Source: Rosettibacter primus (GTDB lineage: Bacteria; Bacteroidota; Ignavibacteria; Ignavibacteriales; Melioribacteraceae). From it: a stretch of DNA of 64,000 nucleotides. This document shows positions 48,601 through 55,319 of this stretch, piece by piece; the stretch's first letter is position 1; every line of letters starts with the position of its first letter. The stretch is from the NCBI RefSeq assembly GCF_036860675.1, contig NZ_JAYKGK010000007.1, positions 99,550 through 163,549 of the forward strand, read 5' to 3'. The notes beneath the pieces were generated by a model. It searched no databases, was not told the DNA's origin, and saw only the letters and a list, made by a program, of their open reading frames with translations. The translations under genes and the position numbers were made by a program.

Positions 48601-48771
48601 ATAACTACTTCATCAACGACCATGTTTGCTCTTTTGCCTTTAATATTAAATTCCAATACAACCTTTTGGAAAAATCTTAGCTTGAGTATTCTTGGCGGCA
48701 TGATAACATCATCAATTTTTATTGTTTTTTTTGTCCCATTAATTTTTTACATGATTGGAAATAAAAAGTAA
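45616..48771 (+). CDS. RND-family efflux permease, second copy
   Basis: 1051 residues with a GTG start. FYIFLSRPVTTLIFLFGVFF opens helix 1; the proton-relay segment is GLGFIVDNSIVVLDYLD with Asp405, and MGLTVNNAIIMVNYIL is the second-half equivalent. It is clearly diverged from the first permease (only family-level similarity), so the pair is not a recent duplication. An MdtBC-like heterotrimer with one adaptor is a reasonable model. The downstream ABC gene has its own poly-C promoter. Confidence 0.87.
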   Translation: MKKLFYIFLSRPVTTLIFLFGVFFIGIVSILNISIELSPKVEYPKLSISIYWPDVSPEVVEACLTSPVEAELSTIMGIKKISSKSSEGMSKIFIEFHPDVDINFTRIEINEKLNALKHQLPFGISIPVISSYIPEEFENLQGFLVYSISSDKSANEVRKYLIDHVLMQLKSIDGVSNVEIRGGSDRIINVIVNYDKMKSLRISNKEVINAVKEAEVILSAGKINNQNFQFYINIRNEIQNLEIIKNQVVKKLFNNQTIRIKDIADVTEDFKEPQSYYRINGKETVNLIISKEQGANTFKVADKVKKKFQELSKIFPLDYIIVKELDKSEEMNAELISLYKNGILSFFILSAVLLLIFRNYKYPLIIIISIFFSLSFSFALFYLLKLTLNIITVTCFIIGLGFIVDNSIVVLDYLDKHYNGRGIKYLTVYIKEIFNPLFVSTLIVISVFIPLIFLTGELKLYFKHFALGMSSNLFASLIVSITVVPFLYLKTYKPYKQTELFTSTLDFFYKQYKKIVKPIIRFKKFSLSLLVLIIGLPVWLIPDRIETPFIGGIYNLIFDSEFYQDIKPYINYALGGCLNLYFNHISKGEIWSYGEETYIYIRLELPNGNRIERINNICKDLENDILQYKSNFKNLITNVIDEENAVLRIEFDKNQAITSFPYILKNYITAYATQLGGVNSYIYGFGPGFSNVEGISSSMFNLIVKGYNYEKVKAIAEEFRRKIIINPRVDNVDIDKSEILWSPETYEIIGEIDREKLKEYNITLAEIFSIITKNIGGIFDDNKFKIENNRVEYQIKFSNYNEVQLEELKNIILNDNSGKSFKVKDIINFYERKILSAIHRENQQYVRYISYEFKGPYQFGQQFLQSALASIDIPPGYSIKTLDLPIVLELESESDILKIFLAAVVIIFMISSSFFESFKSSLIIFFSIPFAFAGSIFIFWLFDFSIERGAYSGMLLLMGLTVNNAIIMVNYILKNQQLKTIDEIYILSESRLRAIITTSSTTMFALLPLILNSNTTFWKNLSLSILGGMITSSIFIVFFVPLIFYMIGNKK

Positions 48772-48832
48772 TTCAATACAAAGTGAATTAAAAATTTTTT
48801 ATTGTGATTAACATTCTGGATGGCTCACAAAA

Positions 48833-48912
48833 AAAATTTTTCTTGACATTTTAACCCCCCCCCCATTATTTTTGCAGCAAAATTGTTAATGTATAGTCTG
48901 AGGGAACTATAA
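48833..48912 (+). promoter_or_regulatory. Poly-C-spacer promoter, copy B
   Basis: TTGACA (48843-48848) and TATTTTTG (48867-48874) flank ten consecutive C (48855-48864). Here 21 bases separate TTG and TA, against 17 in copy A. The CAAAATTGTTAATGTATAGT block and the GAGGGA ribosome site (48900-48905) are shared with copy A at 35493-35570. It drives the ABC exporter and probably the whole peptide-maturation operon. Confidence 0.75.
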
Positions 48913-48915
48913 TTT

Positions 48916-50631
48916 TTGAGTTTCATCATGCAACAATTTATCAAATTTTTAAAATTTCTTTTACCATATAAAAAGTATATCATTGAAAATTTAATTTCTA
49001 GCTTTTTTATTACTCTTCTTTCATTACCACTTCCTTTATTTAGTAAATTTATTTTTGATGAAGTTATTCCCAATCAAAATGTCTCGCTGCTGGAGTTAAT
49101 ATTAATCCTATCTTTAATATTCACAGTATTTAGTTCTATAATAGGAATCGCAAAAGATTATTTTAGCATGGGAATTGCATTTGAAATGGGAGTGGACTTC
49201 AGACTAAGATTTTATCGTCATCTTCAGTTACTTTCTTTTGATTTCTTTAATAATCATGAAACTGGGGAAATCTTATCGAGACAAGCGGACACACAAGCAT
49301 CTCTTGGTGGAGTTATTGGTCTAATAAACGGTTTGTTTATAAATATTTGTCAGTTGTTGATTTTTCCTCTTATTCTTCTATTAATTAATTGGCAATTGAC
49401 ATTACTAAGTATAATAGTTTTACCATTCGATATTTTTGGATTTCATTTTGTGAATAAGAAAATAAAAACACTATCGAAAGAATTAGCTGAAAAAGATGCT
49501 GATATTAATGCAAAAAACTATGAATCTATTTATGGAATAAAATCGATTCAGTCATTAGGCGTCGAAGATAAAATTTTTCATAAACTCAAAAACCTTATTC
49601 AGGAATCTATAAAACTCAGATTAAAATTGAGTATAGTTCAGCAATCCTCAAGTTTTGTACTAGGGATTGTCAGAGCTATTTCTACATTAGTTTATTCTTA
49701 TGTGGGGTGGACAAATGTTATCAACGGAACTATGAGTATAGGCACCTTTATGGCATTTTCAAGTTATGTAGGATTTTTCTATACCCCCCTTAAAGATATT
49801 ATTGTAATGTCTCAAGGGATACAAGTTACTCTTGTTCATCTAAATAGATTTTTTGAGGTTTATGAGAATCAATCTTTTATTAAAGAACGAGAAAAGCCGA
49901 TTAGATTAGACAATGTTAAAGGTGAAATTATACTTAACGATGTGGTATTTAAATATCCCAACAGCGACCAAGTAATTCTCAATAAAGTTAATCTATCTAT
50001 TGAACCGGGTATTAAATTAGGAATTACCGGACCAAGTGGTACAGGAAAAACTACACTACTTTATATAATTGGCAGATTTTATGATCCAACAGGGGGGACC
50101 GTTTATCTTGATCAGATTAATATTAAAGATATTGAATTAAAATCGCTTAGAAAAAATATTAGTTTCTTTCTTCAAGATTCTTTTATTTTTTATGGAACTA
50201 TCAAAGAAAATATAACATGTTTTGGTGAATATGATGATGACGGATTGTTTCAGAGAGCAGTAAAAATTGCTTATGTTGATGAATTTGTAAAAAAACTACC
50301 CTGTGGTTATGATACTTTAATAGGAGAAAGAGGGGCACTATTATCGCAAGGGCAAAAACAAAGAATTGTTTTAGCAAGAATAATTATGAGGAATACCCCC
50401 ATAATAATTATGGATGAGGCAACTAATGCAATTGATGAACAGTCCGAAGACTTCATATTTGATGCACTTGATAAAATTGTCAGAGACAAAACCTTCGTTT
50501 TTGTTACACATCGAAGTTCTTTACTACGTAAAGCGGACCGCTTACTTTTTTTAAAAAACGGGAATATTATAGAAAAATCAAATAATGATTCATACATTAA
50601 AATAGGTAACAAAATTGAACGTGTCTTATGA
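48916..50631 (+). CDS. ABC exporter, fused membrane and ATPase domains (peptide/bacteriocin type)
   Basis: 571 residues. Six membrane helices (about 20-310) precede an ATPase with Walker A GPSGTGKTT (372-380), signature LSQGQ (476-480; Gln for the usual Gly) and Walker B IIIMDEAT (496-503). It has no N-terminal C39 peptidase, so it exports without cutting a double-glycine leader. GAGGGA ten bases before supports the TTG at 48916; an ATG at 48928 is the alternative. The HlyD gene overlaps its end by 17 bases, and the RiPP precursor follows, so the modified peptide is its likely cargo. Confidence 0.87.
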   Translation: MSFIMQQFIKFLKFLLPYKKYIIENLISSFFITLLSLPLPLFSKFIFDEVIPNQNVSLLELILILSLIFTVFSSIIGIAKDYFSMGIAFEMGVDFRLRFYRHLQLLSFDFFNNHETGEILSRQADTQASLGGVIGLINGLFINICQLLIFPLILLLINWQLTLLSIIVLPFDIFGFHFVNKKIKTLSKELAEKDADINAKNYESIYGIKSIQSLGVEDKIFHKLKNLIQESIKLRLKLSIVQQSSSFVLGIVRAISTLVYSYVGWTNVINGTMSIGTFMAFSSYVGFFYTPLKDIIVMSQGIQVTLVHLNRFFEVYENQSFIKEREKPIRLDNVKGEIILNDVVFKYPNSDQVILNKVNLSIEPGIKLGITGPSGTGKTTLLYIIGRFYDPTGGTVYLDQINIKDIELKSLRKNISFFLQDSFIFYGTIKENITCFGEYDDDGLFQRAVKIAYVDEFVKKLPCGYDTLIGERGALLSQGQKQRIVLARIIMRNTPIIIMDEATNAIDEQSEDFIFDALDKIVRDKTFVFVTHRSSLLRKADRLLFLKNGNIIEKSNNDSYIKIGNKIERVL

Positions 50632-51727
50632 AAAAGAAGAAAGTATAATTATCTCCAAATTACATTTCAAATTTATTCGAAATTTTATACGGATTTTCAT
50701 TCTAATTGTCGGGTCATTGGTAATTGTACTACTAATTTTCTCATTTATAATAGTAATAGACGATACTATAGAATGTTCTGGCATTGTATTACCCAAATCT
50801 GAATTTATAATTAAATCCCAGGTTAACGGAATTGTCAGTAATATCTTTGTTGAAGACGGTTCTTATGTAAAAGAGAATGATACATTGGTAATTTTTAACA
50901 ATACTGCTTATTTAATAGAACTGAAAAAAGTAGAAAGAGATTTATTTATAAAAAAAGAGCTCGCAGAAAAAGTAAAATATGATTTATTATTATCTCACAT
51001 AGAGCTCAAGACAAAATTGGAGCTGGGAAAGTTAGAACTCGTCAATAAGAAGCTTGAGCTTCACGAAGATACTTTACTCAAAAAAATAGATGGATTGATT
51101 TCAAATGGCATAATTCCTTTTGAGACTCAGTTTAAGCTCCTATCGGTAAAAAAAGCAGAATTATATTTAAAACAAATTGACGAGCAAAAGTCTAGAATAG
51201 AGCTCAATAAATATGATCTTAATGTTCTTGAAAATGAAATAGAAAAATTATTAGCAAACAAGAAATTATTGGAAGAAAATATAAAAAGAAGCGTTGTGTT
51301 GGCACCCTCTGCAGGTGTGGTTTTTTTATCTGACCGAAGAAAAATATTGGGCAGTTTTTTTTCTGAAGGACAAATATTGTTTGAATTAGTAGATATAAGT
51401 AAGGGTTGGAGGTTAAAGCTGATGACTTCTGATAAAGATATCCCTTATGTAAAGGAGGGGCAAAAAGTAAAAGTATACTTTAATGCCTTCCCTTATATGA
51501 AATATAAAATTTTCAGTGGTTATGTAGAAAAAGTAATCCTGTCCCCTGAAAGCCAAGAAATTAAATATACGGTATATGTTGATTTGATAGATATAAATGA
51601 AATTAAAAAGGGGAATGCATCTTTTAAATTAAAAAAAGGGATGGTTGCTAATTGTAAGATAATCAAGGAGACTAAAAAACTTATCGAGTATACAATTGAA
51701 AAGCTTTTGGATAAATCCAGCATATAA
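50615..51727 (+). CDS. HlyD-family adaptor for the peptide ABC exporter
   Basis: 370 residues. One membrane helix (about 24-47) is followed by SGIVLPKSEFIIKSQVNGIV (lipoyl half), a long alpha-helical hairpin (about 105-225; LELGKLELVNKKLELHED), the second lipoyl half (VLAPSAGVVFLSDR) and a beta-barrel. This is the bacteriocin-type adaptor that joins an ABC exporter to an outer-membrane channel. The start (TTG 50615, or GTG 50621) lies within the exporter gene, so translation is coupled. The channel protein itself is not encoded here. Confidence 0.86.
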   Translation: MNVSYEKEESIIISKLHFKFIRNFIRIFILIVGSLVIVLLIFSFIIVIDDTIECSGIVLPKSEFIIKSQVNGIVSNIFVEDGSYVKENDTLVIFNNTAYLIELKKVERDLFIKKELAEKVKYDLLLSHIELKTKLELGKLELVNKKLELHEDTLLKKIDGLISNGIIPFETQFKLLSVKKAELYLKQIDEQKSRIELNKYDLNVLENEIEKLLANKKLLEENIKRSVVLAPSAGVVFLSDRRKILGSFFSEGQILFELVDISKGWRLKLMTSDKDIPYVKEGQKVKVYFNAFPYMKYKIFSGYVEKVILSPESQEIKYTVYVDLIDINEIKKGNASFKLKKGMVANCKIIKETKKLIEYTIEKLLDKSSI

Positions 51728-51800
51728 AAAGTTATGATTGTATTCCTCTATTTGCTGAGAAATAAATCAATAAATTATTAACCTTAATCAAGGAGGATTT

Positions 51801-52202
51801 ATGAAACCTCTAAAAAAACCTATCAAACCACTAAATTACGACGCGAGCGATAAGGTTTATTTGTATGAAAGCTCGTGTTTCTTGTCGTGCTTTAATACAT
51901 CAGGTGCTGGAGGTGGTTATTGGGGTGGCACTGGCGGATGTGTTGTTGCTAATGCAAGTTCTAATCCGGTATGCGGCACGCAATGTAATGCCTTAACTGG
52001 TACAGATCCTTTGAATTGCGGGGGTGATTCTTGTTATAATAATGTTGGGGCTATTGGTAGTGGTTGTGATGCTCTATACGGAGTTTCAATTGGCGGTTGT
52101 TTTGGAGCTTTGTGTGTTTCAAAGGTACAAACACCAGGTTATTCTTGTGATGCGGTAGAAGGTACAGGTGGTGCACAGGGCATAATAAAGCCCTACGTTT
52201 AA
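51801..52202 (+). CDS. Cys- and Gly-rich RiPP precursor peptide (Clo7bot-like)
   Basis: 133 residues with no signal peptide. The leader MKPLKKPIKPLNYDAS is basic and Pro-rich and resembles the MKxxKKPxK start of Clo7bot peptides. The core holds 11 Cys (26, 30, 47, 58, 62, 73, 78, 89, 100, 105, 116) and many Gly, Ser and Asn, spaced so that thioether or disulfide cross-links are plausible. A perfect ribosome site (AAGGAGG) precedes the ATG. It lies between the exporter pair and a radical-SAM/SPASM maturase. It is longer than clostridial Clo7bot peptides. The cleavage site is unknown; the subtilisin of this cluster may cut it. Confidence 0.78.
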   Translation: MKPLKKPIKPLNYDASDKVYLYESSCFLSCFNTSGAGGGYWGGTGGCVVANASSNPVCGTQCNALTGTDPLNCGGDSCYNNVGAIGSGCDALYGVSIGGCFGALCVSKVQTPGYSCDAVEGTGGAQGIIKPYV

Positions 52203-52210
52203 TACATACT

Positions 52211-52288
52211 GGCCGCCTAATAAAGTATAACTCAATTTTAGTTTTTATAATTATTCTAACTGTTGATTATTTCATTTATTAGGCAGCC
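52211..52288 (+). terminator. Long-loop stem after the precursor peptide gene
   Basis: GGCCGCCTAATAAA (52211-52224) pairs with TTTATTAGGCAGCC (52275-52288), 14 bases with one mismatch, around a 50-base AT-rich loop, followed by TCAATTATTTTTAT. Placed between peptide and maturase, it probably lowers maturase expression relative to the peptide, as in other RiPP operons. Confidence 0.68.
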
Positions 52289-52320
52289 TCAATTATTTTT
52301 ATATGATAATGGGGTAAAAA

Positions 52321-53757
52321 ATGTATTACGTTAATGAGAATTATCACTTTTTTAAATATAAAGATAAATACTTTGCTTATGGTATATACACAAAAATATT
52401 AGCTGAAATTTCTCCATTAACATATTCATTAGTCCAGCAATTACCCAATGATATATCGATTATTGCAAAACAATTTTCAAACCAGTATTCTATGAAAGAA
52501 ATTAATGAAACAATAAACGAACTTAAGAAATACAAAATTATTTTAAGGAAAAAAACAAATAAAAAAATATCGCTTCAAAATAGAAATTTTTTTAAGAAAA
52601 ATGATATAATAAATAATCTAAAATTTAATGGGTTATATCTAGTTATCAGCCAAGACTGCAATCTAAGATGCAAATATTGTTCAGCTGAATATGGTAGATT
52701 CGGGAAAAATCCTGAAAATAAATTTATGACTGTAGAAGTAGCCAAAAAGGCATTAGACTATTTTTTTGATAATTTACAATACGATTTGGAAAATCTTACA
52801 ATTGTTTTTATAGGAGGTGAACCTCTGTTAAATTTTGATACTTTAAAGGAATCAGTAGAATACAGTAGAAGAAGATATAGACGACCTATGAATTTTATTA
52901 TGAATACAAATGGAATTCTAATGGATGATGAAAAAGCGAAATGGTTTGCTAATAATAAAGATATTTCTGTTCGTTTTAGTGTGGATGGGACAAAAGAAAT
53001 GCATGATACATCTCGAATTTATCCAAATGGGAAAGGCAGTTACAATGATACAATAAAAGGATTAATGACCTTTATGAAATATAATACTAGTCAAATTACT
53101 ATTCAGGCTTCTATTTATAAAGGAAGGAAATTTAAAGATGTAATAAATCATCTATGGGGTCTGGGTGCAACTAGAGTTATAGCAAATTTTACCGGACCTA
53201 GTGCATTTCTTGATTGCTCTGATTATAAAATGAACGAAAAAGACTTTGAAAATTACATAGAGGAGCTTGATAAAGTAAATGAAGAAATTTATAATAACCT
53301 TATTAATAAAGGTCATTCGAGATGGATTACTCCTACCGAGGGAATGATTAAAAATATTCACATGCGTAGTCTAAAAACCTATTATGGAATTTGTGGAGCT
53401 GGTCACTCAATAAGTATTACTCCAGATGGTAGCATTTATGTTTGCCAGGGATTTGTTGGGTTTGAACAATACAAAATAGGTACAATTTATACTGGAATTA
53501 ATTATGACAAATTAGAAGAGTTTGGAGAAAAATGGGTACAATATCTAAAAAAATGCTCTGAATGTTGGGTTAGATATTCTTGTTCTGTGGCTTGTGTTGC
53601 TCAAGGCCTTATTATTGAAGGGCTTGAATCAAAAAAGCCAACGAAAATATGTGATTTTTCTAAAAGAGTATTTGAAGCTTCTGCATATTTGTATAGTAAG
53701 TTGTTGGATGAAAAACCTGAATTATTCAATACATATAATAAGGAAAAAATATTATGA
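52321..53757 (+). CDS. Radical SAM/SPASM peptide maturase (CcpM-like)
   Basis: 478 residues. The radical SAM CxxxCxxC motif is Cys113, Cys117 and Cys120 (DCNLRCKYC), with FIGGEPLLNF as the SAM-binding GGE region. An N-terminal about 90-residue winged-helix-like region may be the peptide-recognition domain. The C-terminal SPASM set is complete: Cys358, Cys375 (GSIYVC, the Gx4C element), Cys412, 415, 421, 425 and 444, so two auxiliary 4Fe-4S clusters are expected. Such enzymes install thioether or C-C cross-links on Cys-rich precursors. The best match by context and architecture is the CcpM group (TIGR04068). Its stop overlaps the next start (ATGA). Confidence 0.83.
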   Translation: MYYVNENYHFFKYKDKYFAYGIYTKILAEISPLTYSLVQQLPNDISIIAKQFSNQYSMKEINETINELKKYKIILRKKTNKKISLQNRNFFKKNDIINNLKFNGLYLVISQDCNLRCKYCSAEYGRFGKNPENKFMTVEVAKKALDYFFDNLQYDLENLTIVFIGGEPLLNFDTLKESVEYSRRRYRRPMNFIMNTNGILMDDEKAKWFANNKDISVRFSVDGTKEMHDTSRIYPNGKGSYNDTIKGLMTFMKYNTSQITIQASIYKGRKFKDVINHLWGLGATRVIANFTGPSAFLDCSDYKMNEKDFENYIEELDKVNEEIYNNLINKGHSRWITPTEGMIKNIHMRSLKTYYGICGAGHSISITPDGSIYVCQGFVGFEQYKIGTIYTGINYDKLEEFGEKWVQYLKKCSECWVRYSCSVACVAQGLIIEGLESKKPTKICDFSKRVFEASAYLYSKLLDEKPELFNTYNKEKIL

Positions 53758-55319
53758 AACATCTGTTGAAATTATTACTACTACTTTTTTTAAGTATAAA
53801 CTCGTGCAAAGCGCAAGTAGAGAAACCGCGAGTTATTAAAACTACTGACATTGATTCATTAAATAATTTTGTTTTTGAGTCTCTAAAGTCTAAAAGAATT
53901 ATAATGCTTGGTGATGGAATGCATGGACATGGTTATTTCAAAGGCATTGTAAGTGGTATTTTAAATTCCTGGATTGATAGCTTGGAGAAAAATCCTGATG
54001 GTCAAACTATTCCTCACAAATTATTTCTTTTTTTAGAAACTGATTCTGTTAAACAATTATTATTTAATGAAGTAATTGATTATGGAAATTTTGATAATTA
54101 TTTAACTGAACAAATAGATGAGGTGACAAAATTCGGCGGCTGGGACCAATTTTCCGTAGATAATTTTGAATTCTTGTTCGAATTAAGAGACATAAGAAAA
54201 AGGATTGATGAATTAAATAAAAAGACAAATAAAGATATTTGTTTGACTATTAAAGGGGTTGAAGACCCCCCATCATTTATTAATTTTTCTACCATGTATC
54301 AGATGGGTGTAGAAAAATATCGAAAAGAATTGTTTTTATGGTTTGCGAAAGAAAGGGATAAAATTATTAGTAAAAATATAATTCGAAATCTTAATAATAA
54401 TAGAGATTATAAAGCCATTGTTTTTTATGGTACAGCCCACTTAATAAGAAAATATATTGATAAATCACACTGGGCATTTTCAACTATTCAAGAACCAATA
54501 TATGAATATTTTTTAGCTCATTATCTTGATGAATATTTTGGAAGAGATCAGGTTGATGTATATTACACTGTAAAAGTTCATGGAGAAGCGACCGATATTA
54601 TACAGAAATATGAAAATAATAATGATTATGAAGATTATTATGTAAAATGTAATGTGCTGCCGGATTTTCCGTTTCCACTTTACATTATTAGTAATAAAAA
54701 AATTTTAAATTCTTTAATAAATCTTACAGATAAATATATTGAAGGAGGCAAGGACGAAGACTATTTACTTTTCGTTAACTTTTCAAGATTGTTTTTTAAC
54801 CATGTAAAAAGATCACATTTATATTTTGAAGATTATGTTAAAGATAAAATCGATTCATTGGCTACTTACCCATTGCAATTCACAAGGAATGATATAAAAT
54901 TTATTTATAAAACTACAAGAAGAATAAGCAAGGAACTCGTAGATAAATTTGATATAGTTAAGAACATTGAGGAAATGGATAAATGGATTATGATGATAGA
55001 TAAGTTCGATGATAAATTGCGCTATTTAGATATGCTCAAAAGAATAATTTATAATTTGCCAAGAGAAATTTCTGAAGAAACATTCTACTCTTATTTTGAC
55101 TCCTTTTATCATCCGGATTTATTAAGTCAATTCGAAATTGAACAAATAAAAAATAGAATTAATGAATTAAAAATATACTATGCTATTTCTTCAATGTGGG
55201 TGAATACAAAAGAAGAGAACGAAAATATTATTAAATATTTGAAGCGAGCTACTGGCTTAAATTATACAACAGTGAAGGAATGGAACAATTGGTGGAAGAA
55301 GAAATATGAATCAAAATAA
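53754..55319 (+). CDS. Secreted EreA/Tiki-superfamily-like protein in the RiPP operon
   Basis: 521 residues. The N-terminus (LLLLLFLSINSCKAQ) is a lipoprotein or signal peptide. The core shows IIMLGDGMHGHGYF (His57, His59) and later WFAKERDKIISKNI and KAIVFYGTAHLI, the three elements of the erythromycin esterase/ChaN/TIKI fold (GExxH-like, ERD, and GxxH). Gly-Asp replaces the usual Gly-Glu. The C-terminal about 200 residues are helical and unassigned. Relatives include hydrolases and putative metalloproteases; the reaction here is unknown. It is coupled to the maturase by an ATGA overlap and overlaps the subtilisin gene by 14 bases, so it belongs to the pathway. Confidence 0.6.
   Translation: MKHLLKLLLLLFLSINSCKAQVEKPRVIKTTDIDSLNNFVFESLKSKRIIMLGDGMHGHGYFKGIVSGILNSWIDSLEKNPDGQTIPHKLFLFLETDSVKQLLFNEVIDYGNFDNYLTEQIDEVTKFGGWDQFSVDNFEFLFELRDIRKRIDELNKKTNKDICLTIKGVEDPPSFINFSTMYQMGVEKYRKELFLWFAKERDKIISKNIIRNLNNNRDYKAIVFYGTAHLIRKYIDKSHWAFSTIQEPIYEYFLAHYLDEYFGRDQVDVYYTVKVHGEATDIIQKYENNNDYEDYYVKCNVLPDFPFPLYIISNKKILNSLINLTDKYIEGGKDEDYLLFVNFSRLFFNHVKRSHLYFEDYVKDKIDSLATYPLQFTRNDIKFIYKTTRRISKELVDKFDIVKNIEEMDKWIMMIDKFDDKLRYLDMLKRIIYNLPREISEETFYSYFDSFYHPDLLSQFEIEQIKNRINELKIYYAISSMWVNTKEENENIIKYLKRATGLNYTTVKEWNNWWKKKYESK

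Noticed and set aside
48916..50631. ABC exporter considered as a C39-type leader-cutting transporter
   Set aside because: The N-terminus goes straight into membrane helices; no Cys-protease motif or extra 130 residues are present.
51801..52202. Precursor considered as a double-glycine-leader bacteriocin
   Set aside because: No GG site with a class II leader pattern; its start resembles Clo7bot leaders and a radical SAM gene follows.
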